Below are positions 26,117 to 35,428 of a stretch of DNA of 64,000 nt, piece by piece; the stretch's first letter is position 1, and each line of letters opens with the position of its first letter. A model generated the notes under the pieces. That model did not search any database. It was not told where the DNA came from and saw only the letters and a list, made by a program, of their open reading frames with translations. Both the position numbers and the translations under genes were made by a program. Source of the stretch: Psychroserpens burtonensis DSM 12212 (GTDB taxonomy: Bacteria; Bacteroidota; Bacteroidia; Flavobacteriales; Flavobacteriaceae); NCBI RefSeq assembly GCF_000425305.1, contig NZ_AUDE01000018.1:1-64000 (forward strand), in the 5' to 3' direction.

Positions 26117-28063
26117 CTAGTTGTTCTTTAAAATTTGTTTTTTAACTCGTTTTAGGGTTCTCTTATTAACCTCAACCCCAAAGCGCTCACGTAATAATTT
26201 CACCCAATTAGTTTCAATATAGTTTTGGTAATCGCTAATAACTTTTCCTCTTGCCTCTTCAATTGTTTTTTTCTTTGCTGGCAATACATTATTCACAAGT
26301 ATCACATGATATGACTCATTGTGCTTATAAATGTTAGACACACCTTCTTTAAATTCAAAATCCTGAGGTAATACTTGATCACTCTCCTCAAAGGTATTTG
26401 CAGTTGAAATAACATTTAGATTTTCATCTTTATTTATCATTACCATAATGTTTTCTGCGGAAATATCTTTTTGCAATTCCGTTTTCACGGTTTCTATTGT
26501 TGTTTTAGAAGCCGATGAGAAAATCACTGCATCTACTCTATCACGCCAAACATAATTTGACGTATTATCATTATAAAACTTCTCAAGACCTACAGAATCT
26601 TTTACCGCAGCATTCCAAACTTCCTTTTCCATAAGATCAAACAATAAAAGTCCGTCTCTATATTCTTTCAATACAAAAGCAAAATCCTCATTCTCAAATT
26701 CTAAGTTATCTTCATGATACTTCAAAACTTGTTGTTCTAAAAACGCATCGAACTCGGTAGTTAGAAGCGCTTTGTAATCTACTAATTGGTTATTGTATTT
26801 ACGTAGGTTAGACATTAAATAATCTGCAAAATCCTTGTAAGACACTTGTGTGTCACGAATTGTGATGAGTACACCCTCTTTTATATCTTTTGGAGTTTTC
26901 CATGACTGCTTAAAAAATCCATCATTAAGAATTGTTTCCATAAAAGCCAAACCTTCATCCTTAAATACTTTAACTTTATATTTTGTCATTAGTTTTTTTA
27001 CTAATGCTGAATTTATAAGCGCTGACCTAGAATCACGTTTTACTTTATTTTCAAGTTCATTTTTAACCTCCTCAAAAGGTTGAATCCCCTTCTTACTAAT
27101 CAACTTAACAATATGCCAACCATAGTCTGTTTTAAAAGGCCTAGAAACATCGTCTTTCTTTTCTAACGAAAATGCCACATCCTCAAATTCTTTGGCACGT
27201 AATTGACCACCAACGATAGGCGTTAAAACACCTCCTTTTTTAGAAGAGCTCTTATCCTCTGAAAACTGCTTAGCTAGAGACTCGAATTTCTCACCTTGTT
27301 CTAATTTCTTATAAATTTGATTAATACGAGCTTCTGGATCTACAGTACTATCATTTTGTTTTGTAGATATCATAATATGAGCCACCGTAACTTCACCTAG
27401 AGATTGACGTTTTTCAAACACTTTAACAACGTGATATCCAAAACGAGTTCTAAAAGGCATCGAAACTTCACCTACAGGCGTATTAAACGCAGCTGTCTCA
27501 AAAGGATATACCATTTTAAAGCCACCAAAATAACCTAAATCTTCAGCAAAAATAGTTTTACCATCATGGACCTCTTTTTTTACCGCTTCAAAACCGTCAT
27601 TAATGAGACGTTCACGCAATTTCAGCACTTTATTGTATACTGCCAATGTATCAGACACAGATTCATCTAAACGCACTAAAATATGAGATACTTTGACATC
27701 GCTAGTTGTACGATCATAAGCTTCTTTCACTAAAGCATCGGTCACTTTATTATCTGACATAAAGTTTTTAGTAAGCTGTGTTTTATAATTATTAAACTCT
27801 CCAATATATTTAGCATCTTCATCCAAACCTAAACGACGCGCTTCTTTTACTTTGAGTTGATAATTAACAAACAACTCTAGATAAGCATCAATATCTTTTT
27901 GACTCTCATCTTTAACTAAGTCTAAGTTTTTATTATACACTCTTACAAATTCTGAAGCCATTATAGCATCTCCAGCTACTGTAAATAATACGTCATCTTT
28001 TTTTACTTGTGCCTGAGCCAAGAAAGTGAAACAAAAACAAACTATGGTTACTAATAATTTCAT
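26117..28063 (-). CDS. Periplasmic peptidyl-prolyl isomerase with two parvulin domains
   Basis: 648 residues. Sec signal MKLLVTIVCFCFTFLAQA; SurA-like start VLFTVAGDAIMASEFVRVY; first parvulin domain VKVSHILVRLDESV to about 215; second VTVAHIMISTKQND to about 325, with YGWHIVKLI. A long C-terminal helical region follows. First gene of the SurA-like/MoxR run and likely transcribed from the promoter about 100 bp upstream. Confidence 0.9.
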   Translation of the reverse strand: MKLLVTIVCFCFTFLAQAQVKKDDVLFTVAGDAIMASEFVRVYNKNLDLVKDESQKDIDAYLELFVNYQLKVKEARRLGLDEDAKYIGEFNNYKTQLTKNFMSDNKVTDALVKEAYDRTTSDVKVSHILVRLDESVSDTLAVYNKVLKLRERLINDGFEAVKKEVHDGKTIFAEDLGYFGGFKMVYPFETAAFNTPVGEVSMPFRTRFGYHVVKVFEKRQSLGEVTVAHIMISTKQNDSTVDPEARINQIYKKLEQGEKFESLAKQFSEDKSSSKKGGVLTPIVGGQLRAKEFEDVAFSLEKKDDVSRPFKTDYGWHIVKLISKKGIQPFEEVKNELENKVKRDSRSALINSALVKKLMTKYKVKVFKDEGLAFMETILNDGFFKQSWKTPKDIKEGVLITIRDTQVSYKDFADYLMSNLRKYNNQLVDYKALLTTEFDAFLEQQVLKYHEDNLEFENEDFAFVLKEYRDGLLLFDLMEKEVWNAAVKDSVGLEKFYNDNTSNYVWRDRVDAVIFSSASKTTIETVKTELQKDISAENIMVMINKDENLNVISTANTFEESDQVLPQDFEFKEGVSNIYKHNESYHVILVNNVLPAKKKTIEEARGKVISDYQNYIETNWVKLLRERFGVEVNKRTLKRVKKQILKNN

Positions 28064-28171
28064 GTGTTACTATTTAATTTAGCAGTTGTGGTTCATCCAT
28101 CATGCAAAAACATGTTTAGTGATGACTTTTTTAATGTATTTTTAAAATTGGATTAGTATATCCAAGTTCAG

Positions 28172-28202
28172 CAAAAATAAAACAATTGTCATATAAAACA
28201 AG
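28172..28202 (-). promoter_or_regulatory. Promoter of the SurA-like/moxR operon
   Basis: On the minus strand, TTG (28199-28201), 19 bp, then TATTTTTG (28172-28179). The expected start is near 28166, leaving a leader of about 100 bases before the ATG at 28063. Confidence 0.55.
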
Positions 28203-28366
28203 TCGCATTCAACAAACGTTAAGACCATTGCCTTTAGTATGTCTAATTACCGGTTAGAAACACAACTTGAACCGCTTGTCTAATATTATGGTTATTGGGC
28301 TTTCAATCGTTTATTTATATTGAAAATTACTTACCTTTAAATTTGAATAATTTCTCTACATTCAAA

Positions 28367-28822
28367 ATGAAATATACTACAGAAATAAAAGTCAATGTCA
28401 CTCTAGACGAATTTATAAAAAAAATGGATAATGTTGACAATATGAAACATTGGCAACATGGATTTGTGTCTGCAGAGCATATCTCTGGAGATTTAGGTCA
28501 ATTAGGTGCTAAAATGAAACTCAAATATCGTTTTGGAAAACGTAAAATGGAAATTATTGAAACCATAACAAAACGTAATTTACCGAATGAATTCCATGCT
28601 AACTACACTATGAAAGCCATGCAAAATGTGCAACAAAACTATTTTAAAAATACAAATAATGGGTTTACAAAATGGACCTCTATTACCGAATTTGTACCTT
28701 TAAATTTAAAAATGAGACTTATGCTCTTTTTTATACCTAGGGCCTTTAAAAAACAATCACTAATCTATATGCGAAATTTTAAAAGTTTTGCCGAAAACGG
28801 AACCTCTATTGCCAATGCGTAA
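28367..28822 (+). CDS. SRPBCC-fold protein
   Basis: 151 residues from ATG at 28367 (MKYTTEIKVNVTLDEFIKKMDN). The N-terminal strand, NMKHWQHGFVSAEHISG and the MKLKYRFGKRKMEIIETIT segment fit the START/SRPBCC ligand-binding fold. Ligand unknown. A longer frame from a TTG at 28295 was rejected because a -7-like TAAATTTG lies at 28338-28345 and family members start at this methionine. The next gene starts inside its last codons. Confidence 0.75.
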   Translation: MKYTTEIKVNVTLDEFIKKMDNVDNMKHWQHGFVSAEHISGDLGQLGAKMKLKYRFGKRKMEIIETITKRNLPNEFHANYTMKAMQNVQQNYFKNTNNGFTKWTSITEFVPLNLKMRLMLFFIPRAFKKQSLIYMRNFKSFAENGTSIANA

Positions 28823-29051
28823 ATTAAAACTCATTTGGGACTTTAAAGGTCCTGACGCTCATAAAATTGCTGAGCACCACGTCAAACATCTCAAAGAATT
28901 TATAGCCATTAAAAACACAAATCTGAACATTACGGGTTTTGAACAACTCAGTGATTTGCATAGTATTGCATTTATGGTAGTTACAGACGACGAAATGAAG
29001 CCTATTAGAGATGCCTTAAAACCGCATCGTGGTACATTGTATCAAGAATAA
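28815..29051 (+). CDS. Conserved hypothetical protein, coupled to the SRPBCC gene
   Basis: 78 residues, MRKLKLIWDFKGPDAHKIAEHHVKHLKEF, no signal peptide, soluble alpha/beta composition with several His residues. Not recognised. The ATG overlaps the end of the SRPBCC gene by 8 bp (atgcgtaa), a strong sign of translational coupling, so the two products probably work in one process. Confidence 0.7.
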   Translation: MRKLKLIWDFKGPDAHKIAEHHVKHLKEFIAIKNTNLNITGFEQLSDLHSIAFMVVTDDEMKPIRDALKPHRGTLYQE

Positions 29052-29227
29052 GTTTGAATTAGCGAGGACATTGTCTTTTTTTACAGATAAAATATCTAAT
29101 TTTCGCTACACTATGAAATATTGCGACTTTCAAAACATACATTATTAAACGAGCGTATTAAAATCGTTAGAACTCAAAACAATGATTAATAGCGAGCAAC
29201 ATATGACCTTAAAACAGACACACATAC

Positions 29228-31084
29228 ATGAAAAAACAAACCCTTTTGTACACCCTCTTTATTCTTGCTTTTAATTGCGCTAATAAAAAAAAGGAAGCAC
29301 CTATAACGCGAACATACGTTGAAGAATCACACTCTTATGCAAAACCAAATGAAGCTGTAATTAAGCACTTAGATTTGGACATTGTTGTTGATTTTGAAAC
29401 TGAAGTTATTACTGGCACAGCGTCCTACGCTATTGAAAACTATGAGGCTTCGGAAATCGTCTTAGATTCAAAGTTTTTAGATATTATACGTACAGAAGTT
29501 GATGGAAGACCAAATAAATTTGAATTAGGATCATTTGATGAACAATTGGGACAAGCTTTGCGTATTCCAATTTCCAAAGACACAAAACAAGTCACAGTAC
29601 ACTACAAAACTACAGATAAAACCGAAGCTCTGCAATGGTTGAGTCCACAACAAACAGCAGATAAAAAGCATCCGTTTTTATTTACACAAGGTCAGGCTAT
29701 TTTAACACGTAGTTGGATTCCTATTCAGGATAGTCCGCAAATTCGCATCACCTACGATGCAAAAGTGGTTGTGCCTAAAGAATTAATGGCAGTTATGAGT
29801 GCTGAAAACCCAAAGCAAAAAACAGTTGATGGTGTTTATAATTTTGAAATGAAGCAACCGATCTCTCCCTATCTTATTGCATTAGCAATTGGAGATCTCG
29901 AGTATAAAGCGGTAAGTAATCGTACAGGTGTTTATGCGGAAAAATCTATGGTTGATAAAGCTCAAGCAGAATTTATAGACATGGAAAAAATGGTTGTGGC
30001 TGCAGAGAATTTGTACGGCGACTATGATTGGGATCAGTTTGATGTGATTGTTTTACCTCCTAGTTTTCCGTTTGGTGGTATGGAAAATCCGCGACTTACT
30101 TTTGCTACACCTACTGTCATTGCTGGGGATAAAAGTTTAACATCTCTAATTGCTCATGAATTAGCACACTCGTGGTCTGGTAATTTAGTGACTAATGCCA
30201 CATGGAATGACTTTTGGCTTAACGAAGGTTTTACAGTGTATTTTGAAATTAGAATTATGGAAGCTCTCTACGGAAAAGATCGTGCAAACATGATTGCGCT
30301 AATTGGCAGGCAAGATTTGGAAGAGGAAGTAGAAGGTTTTAAAGATGAACCAGAAATGACAAAACTCAAATTAGATTTAAGCAACAAAAATCCTGACGAT
30401 GGTATGAACAGTATTGCTTATGATAAGGGCTACTTATTTTTGCGAACATTAGAAGAAAAAGTAGGTCGAGACACCTTTGATGCCTTTCTTAAAAACTATT
30501 TTAAGACTAATGCCTTTTCTACGGTAACTACCGAAAGTTTTATAGACTATTTGAATAGTAATTTATTAGAACCTAATGGTATTACATTTAATACCGAAGA
30601 ATGGATTTATCAGCCCGGAATCCCTGACAACCAATCTATAATTGTTTCTAATAAATTTGAGAACGCAGAAAAAACGTTGCAATACTATTTGGATACAAAA
30701 GCTGTTGATGTTTCTAAAACTCAAGATTGGACAACACAAGAATGGGTGCATTTTATTAGAAATTTCCCTGAAACAGTAACAACCGACGATTTATTGCGAT
30801 TAGACAACGCTTTTGACTTCACCAATGCCACAAATTCTCATATTGCCATGGTTTGGTATGAGCAGGCAATTAATCATGATTATCATAGTAATGACGTGGA
30901 CCAAAAGATAGAAGACTTTTTAATTAGAGTTGGCAGACGTTGGTATGTCTCTACTCTCTTTAAGGCATTTAAAAAAGCAGATAAGGCTGATAAGGCCTTG
31001 GCTATTTATGAACAGTCTAGACCTAATTATCACAGTGTGACTGTCAATACTATTGATATGCTTTTAGGATATAATAAAGAGTAA
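29228..31084 (+). CDS. M1-family aminopeptidase lipoprotein (LTA4H-like)
   Basis: 618 residues. Lipoprotein signal with C17 (LAFNCANKK). The M1 exopeptidase motif GGMEN at 283-287 and the zinc site HELAH at 310-314 with E333 (HEXXH-x18-E) are intact. The C-terminal helical domain matches the leukotriene A4 hydrolase/aminopeptidase B type. It likely trims peptides at the cell surface or in the periplasm. Single gene. Confidence 0.95.
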   Translation: MKKQTLLYTLFILAFNCANKKKEAPITRTYVEESHSYAKPNEAVIKHLDLDIVVDFETEVITGTASYAIENYEASEIVLDSKFLDIIRTEVDGRPNKFELGSFDEQLGQALRIPISKDTKQVTVHYKTTDKTEALQWLSPQQTADKKHPFLFTQGQAILTRSWIPIQDSPQIRITYDAKVVVPKELMAVMSAENPKQKTVDGVYNFEMKQPISPYLIALAIGDLEYKAVSNRTGVYAEKSMVDKAQAEFIDMEKMVVAAENLYGDYDWDQFDVIVLPPSFPFGGMENPRLTFATPTVIAGDKSLTSLIAHELAHSWSGNLVTNATWNDFWLNEGFTVYFEIRIMEALYGKDRANMIALIGRQDLEEEVEGFKDEPEMTKLKLDLSNKNPDDGMNSIAYDKGYLFLRTLEEKVGRDTFDAFLKNYFKTNAFSTVTTESFIDYLNSNLLEPNGITFNTEEWIYQPGIPDNQSIIVSNKFENAEKTLQYYLDTKAVDVSKTQDWTTQEWVHFIRNFPETVTTDDLLRLDNAFDFTNATNSHIAMVWYEQAINHDYHSNDVDQKIEDFLIRVGRRWYVSTLFKAFKKADKADKALAIYEQSRPNYHSVTVNTIDMLLGYNKE

Positions 31085-31449
31085 TATTTAGAGATGGTCT
31101 AAAGAGTTCACAACGTTGGAGATTTATAAGGTAAATACCTAAGTGTATATTTGAGTTGTTTTCATGTCCTTATGATCTCATAGCTTTTGAATAACTCTAA
31201 TAGAAAAAATTAGTTCTAATAAATGTGTTTCAAAACTGTGACAACATCAGTAAGCAGTAACACCTATTTATATACTTGCTTATTAAGAAGATCTTTGTCT
31301 GACAATGCGCTCCAATCTTTTGATTTATGAATGCTATCAAATAATTGTAGTTATAAGATATAACCATTAGCAGTTGTTTAAAAGATATTAAACCCAACTT
31401 TTCTATCTTTAGTATTTAGCAACTCGTTGTGTGCATATTAACCCATATT
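31085..31449. other. Gap without a recognisable gene
   Basis: No coding frame is supported. Near the right end (31390-31430) a stretch, acttttctatctttagtat and tttagcaac, resembles part of the intergenic repeat family seen at 32071 and 32691. It marks the start of the accessory stretch. Confidence 0.3.
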
Positions 31450-32019
31450 ATGAAAAAGCTATATATTCTTGCACTTTTAATACTTGGAATTAATCAAATT
31501 AATTCCCAAAAGAGGATCTCAATTGAAGCGAATGGAAATTTAGAATCACCAAAGCCTTTAGAATCTGTTGATTTATCAGAAGTTACAAATGAGAATAATC
31601 CTGCTGATATTTTAAAAGGAATGAGGAAATGTATTGCATTAAAAGAATATAAAAAGGCAGTAAAACTATTTGCAATTGCAGGAGTGTATGGGAAATATGA
31701 CACATACCGAGTAAAAGATAAAAGTGCTCATCAATCTTTATGAGTATTGCAACAAAATACACTGTTAAATATTGATGAAAGCGCAAGAAATTCTCTAATA
31801 GAAAACTTAAAAAAAGAACTTGAATTAGGTTCTGATAATTTAAATAAAATTTGTCAAGCTATTCAAAAAGTCGGAGTTCCAAAATATTACCCAAAATATA
31901 TGGTACAACACGGCATCAAGGCTTTTTTAGAAAAAGAAGATAATGGACTTAATGAGAAATTTGATAAGGGAGAGTTTTGGCGTTTGGCGTTGAAAGATTA
32001 TTTACATTGTGGAGAATAA
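31450..32019 (+). pseudogene. Secreted hypothetical protein interrupted by an in-frame TGA
   Basis: From ATG at 31450 the frame reads a Sec signal (MKKLYILALLILGINQINSQ) and 97 codons, meets TGA at 31741-31743, and continues in the same frame for 92 more codons (LLNIDESARNSLIENLKKEL to LKDYLHCGE). The two halves together give a coherent protein of about 190 residues. A single substitution (TGG or CGA to TGA) would explain it. No name is recognised. Readthrough is possible but has no support. Confidence 0.75.
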
Positions 32020-32070
32020 AAACCTGCACATAGCACCACACAAATTAATTACGAATACGAGACTACTTGC

Positions 32071-32125
32071 AAAAATACTCCCGGTTTTTCTATTCCATTT
32101 GTATTGGCTAAATTAAGCATTAAAA
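32071..32125 (+). repeat. Intergenic repeat family, copy 1
   Basis: Shared core: aaaaat..ccggtttttctattc, then atttgtattggctaaatt and aagcatt. It lies right after one broken gene and right before another. Confidence 0.65.
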
Positions 32126-32159
32126 TAAAACAACAAACGTTACCATACATAAGACTAAA

Positions 32160-32637
32160 ATGCCAGTAATTGAACTCCAAACTGAAATAAAAGCTTTCAA
32201 AAACATCGTGTTTGACCTTTCAAGAAGTATCGATTTACACAAAATTTCGACTAAACAAACTAACGAGCAAGCTATCGCTGTAAAAACAAGTGGTTTAATC
32301 GAAATGAATGAGAGCGTCACTTGGTGAGCAAAACACTTTGGCGTTTATCAAAAACTGACTTCAATAATTACCGAATACGGCCACCCAAATTACTTTGTGG
32401 ACGAAATGCAGAAAGGAACCTTTAAGCAATTCAAACACGAACATCACTTTTCCGAATTTAATGGAGGAACCTCTAATGATAGATATTTTCGACTATCAGT
32501 CACCTTTTGGTATTTTATGGAATCTTGCAGACAAATTGTTCCTTCAAAAACATATGACTCAATTACTAATACAGCGGAATCAAATTGTGAAAGAGTTTGC
32601 CGAATCTAACAAGTGGAAAGAATTGTTGGCAGAATAA
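32160..32637 (+). pseudogene. SRPBCC-family (SulA-like) gene with a nonsense codon and a frameshift
   Basis: ATG at 32160 opens MPVIELQTEIKAFKNIVFDLSRSIDLHKISTKQTNEQAI (given here only in part: IVFDLSRSIDLHKIS and TNEQAIAVKTSGLIEM), the usual start of a Bacteroidota SRPBCC protein sometimes called a SulA-like cell-division protein. TGA at 32325-32327 stands where relatives have Arg (VTW-R-AKHFG). An extra base near 32472 then shifts the frame; the remainder LMIDIFDYQSPFGILW to WKELLAE is intact. Two lesions make it a clear pseudogene. Confidence 0.85.
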
Positions 32638-32690
32638 AAAACACGTAAAATAACACCGTATCTCATGTTATTGGCAGTTTTAAGACATTT

Positions 32691-32748
32691 GAGAAAAACC
32701 CCGCAGTTTTTCTATTCAATTTATATTTGCTAAATTTAGGTACTAAAC
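32691..32748 (+). repeat. Intergenic repeat family, copy 2
   Basis: Core reads gaaaaaccccgcagtttttc, tattcaatttatatttgcta and aatttaggtac. The closest copy to 32071-32125 and in the same orientation. Confidence 0.7.
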
Positions 32749-32842
32749 AATGTAATTAATACTATACACAACTTTTAGGCCTAATTTTAAAAAGTCAAAA
32801 TTAGACAATAAACCAAACGCAATTTCATACGAAGTAGAACAA

Positions 32843-33268
32843 TTGAATCAAGAATTCTATGACTCGGCTATATTATTTATTGAGACTGTATTTTACAAAG
32901 AGCAAAATATTCCAAAAGAACTATTACTTCTTGACAATAATCATCAAAAATGGTGGTGCATTAGAAATAGTAATGAGATTGTTGGAACTGTTGCCGCTTG
33001 GAAAATCAAATCTGAATGTCATTGGGGACGATTAGCAATTCATAAAAAGTTAAGAGGTCTAGGTCTGGGAAAAAGAATTGCAATAAAATCCTTAGATGAA
33101 TTATTTCAAATAGGAATAGAAAAAGTAATCATCGACGCTAGAGATATAACCGGTGAAATAGTCTTAAAGTTAGGCGGAGAAATCACAGGCAAGAAAACCA
33201 TTTTTTACGAACACCCTATAACACCTATGAAGATTCAGAGAAAAAAATTTATATATAAAACACGTTGA
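32843..33268 (+). CDS. GNAT-family acetyltransferase, possibly with a lost start codon
   Basis: 141 residues from a TTG. The acetyl-CoA loop is LAIHKKLRGLGLGKRIAIKS, the classic R-G-x-G-x-G/K motif A. The same frame stays open about 90 bp upstream and still looks coding (AISYEVEQLNQEFYDS), matching how such proteins normally start, yet no ATG exists there. Either a non-ATG start is used or the start was lost. It is in the stretch with two broken genes, so decay is plausible. Substrate unknown. Confidence 0.65.
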   Translation: MNQEFYDSAILFIETVFYKEQNIPKELLLLDNNHQKWWCIRNSNEIVGTVAAWKIKSECHWGRLAIHKKLRGLGLGKRIAIKSLDELFQIGIEKVIIDARDITGEIVLKLGGEITGKKTIFYEHPITPMKIQRKKFIYKTR

Positions 33269-33468
33269 TAAAATTGAATTAAGTATAACCAATGAAGTTA
33301 TTAATTACCATAAAGACTATATAATTTAACATACTCGCGGGTGTCCTTTCTGTCCATCTGAAAGTATAATTTCTATGACTGTTTAAAATATAAGTACTAC
33401 TAGCATAAAACAAAAAGCCCCAATAAAAATGTATCAAGGCGTTAGGTTAATAAAAAAATTAAATAAAA

Positions 33469-34986
33469 TTATTGCATATTCTCATAAATAGTAACAGTTC
33501 CACTATCTTCATTCGAAACTACTAATAGAGCATTTCCACTTGGACTATCTTCAGCTGTAATCGCTAACAACCCTTCAGGAGCTTGGTCTCCTGGATGAGA
33601 TAAAATACTTAAGAATTGTGGCGCTATTGGATTTGTAATATCGTACACCAAAACTTGGTCATTTCGCTCTAAGCCAACAAAAAGTATATAGCGCTCATTT
33701 CCAATATTTAAAATTTCAACACTTTCAGGTTCTGCTCCTTTATCATCACTTCTTCCATCGTCATCATTAAATCTATCTGGAGTTGCATTTAAGGTTTCAA
33801 TAGCAATACTATTACCGCTATCATAAATTAAACTTCCGCCAGTTGACCAGATACTAAAAGAACGTGCTCCATAACTATAAATAATATCCTGGTCGCCATC
33901 ATTATCGACATCTCCTAGAGATGTTGTTGTTTTTAAACGTCCCAAATAAATTTCGTTTTGATAATCTTGAGAAACTGGGAATACAGTTGGATCTAACACT
34001 ACATCTTCTACACGAACTTCTTCACTAAAACCGTCATAATCTCTAGCATCTCCCTCGTTTGCCGAAATGATATAGTCAGTACCGTTTATGCTCACAGTTA
34101 CAATGGCATCTGGCTGATACATGCCATATACTGGCCAATTTTTTATCTCTTTACTATTATCTCGATCACTTGCATCAATTTCATTGCCTGACAAACTATA
34201 ATCTTTATAACCTAAAGGATAAATATTAGTTATTGTTTTGGTAACTAAATTAATTTCGGCGATACCATTATTTTCTTGCAATGATACCCAAGCAGTATTA
34301 GAATCTTCTGAAACTGCTATATATTCTGGTTCAACATCTGCAGCTAAATTTGCATTCGGTCCAAAGACTCTAAACCCTTGACTTTCTAATGCGCTTTCTT
34401 GACTATTGAACGACGAAAAGTCAAGAGTAATGACAGAGTCATCAGTTAAATTAATTATACTTATTGTTCCATCAGGATCATTAGTATAATCGTCATTAGG
34501 CTCTCCTTCATTAGCTGAGATAATTAAATTACCATCCTTTGAAAATGTAACCATATCTGGTAGAGCGCCCACTGTAAATTGTTTGAGTAAAGAGTTATCT
34601 GTTGTGTTATAGACTACTATTTTTCCAGGGTTTTGCTTGGGATCAGCCTCAACGGCAACTGCTAATCTACCATTATTAATTGCAACACTGTTTGGTGCTC
34701 CAAAGGCATTTAAATTAATTGGCGTTTCTTGAATAGGTGAACTTATATTCGAAATATTGGTCACAGATATTTGATTAGATTCTACATTAACGGTAAATAG
34801 TTTTTTAGAAACTGGGTCATAAGCTGAAATTTCCGAAGCACCTTCACCTCCAATATTAATTGACGTTTTAAACTGAAAATTAACAGTTGTATCTACAATT
34901 AAACTTGAAGTTGAGTCATCATTTTTATTACAACTCACTACTAAAACTAGGCAAAATGCCATAATTAACTTACTAAAGTATTTCAT
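33469..34986 (-). CDS. Choice-of-anchor I type beta-propeller lipoprotein
   Basis: 505 residues. Lipoprotein signal (LVLVVSCNKND). Propeller-like repeats follow: ISAYDPVSKKLFTVNVESNQ, GALPDMVTFSKDGNLIISAN and EPEYIAVSEDSNTAWVSLQ, with DVDNDGDQDIIYSYGARSF near 370 and EGDARDYDG. This matches the choice-of-anchor I family, often linked with phosphatase or nuclease-type surface proteins. Biochemical activity is unknown. Single minus-strand gene in the accessory stretch. Confidence 0.85.
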   Translation of the reverse strand: MKYFSKLIMAFCLVLVVSCNKNDDSTSSLIVDTTVNFQFKTSINIGGEGASEISAYDPVSKKLFTVNVESNQISVTNISNISSPIQETPINLNAFGAPNSVAINNGRLAVAVEADPKQNPGKIVVYNTTDNSLLKQFTVGALPDMVTFSKDGNLIISANEGEPNDDYTNDPDGTISIINLTDDSVITLDFSSFNSQESALESQGFRVFGPNANLAADVEPEYIAVSEDSNTAWVSLQENNGIAEINLVTKTITNIYPLGYKDYSLSGNEIDASDRDNSKEIKNWPVYGMYQPDAIVTVSINGTDYIISANEGDARDYDGFSEEVRVEDVVLDPTVFPVSQDYQNEIYLGRLKTTTSLGDVDNDGDQDIIYSYGARSFSIWSTGGSLIYDSGNSIAIETLNATPDRFNDDDGRSDDKGAEPESVEILNIGNERYILFVGLERNDQVLVYDITNPIAPQFLSILSHPGDQAPEGLLAITAEDSPSGNALLVVSNEDSGTVTIYENMQ

Positions 34987-35336
34987 ATTTGGTTTTTTTA
35001 TAATTAATTACAAATATGATCCTTACACTTAAAGTTAAGGTTAAGCAATTAAAAAGCTTACGTTAGGATTTACTTACAGTTGTGTCCATAACGTTTCGCC
35101 GACTTTTATTTCTCCCTGATTATTAGTTTATTGAACGTGTAGCTAAAAGAGAAATACTCAGAATCGTATTAGCTATTGGAACCAGAATCTCTCTATTTTT
35201 CGAATCCTAGATTTTAATAAGAGCATATTATGTTTAAAATCGATCAAAACACCATACAGAAAACCGGCAGCCTTATTATCCCTAATAATATATTATGCTT
35301 TTAGGTATTTAAATAAATAAGCTCTTTTCAAAGCAT
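34987..35336. other. Gap without a recognisable gene
   Basis: No supported coding frame or RNA. The right end leads into the inverted repeats upstream of the small lipoprotein. Confidence 0.4.
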
Positions 35337-35410
35337 AGTATACATAAACATTATTTATGTATACTATTAATAATATAAATATTAATTAATAGTATTAATA
35401 TTTATTTTTG
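35337..35410 (+). promoter_or_regulatory. Promoter with two inverted repeats before a small lipoprotein gene
   Basis: AGTATACATAAA (35337-35348) pairs perfectly with its complement at 35354-35365 across 5 bases. A second pair ACTATTAAT/ATTAATAGT (35363-35371, 35385-35393) follows. A -7 element TATTTTTG is at 35403-35410 and the ATG at 35429. The repeats cover the -33 region, so they are good operator candidates; the regulator is unknown. Confidence 0.5.
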
Positions 35411-35428
35411 CAGTAAACCATATGTTTC

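Noticed and set aside
28295-28366. Longer start (TTG) for the SRPBCC protein
   Set aside because: A -7-like element falls inside the extension and the extra 24 residues do not fit the fold.
31450-32019. TGA recoded as an amino acid in the broken genes
   Set aside because: TGA is used as a normal stop elsewhere, for example at the yefM-neighbour and DUF6686-like genes, and the nearby gene also has a frameshift; simple decay is enough.
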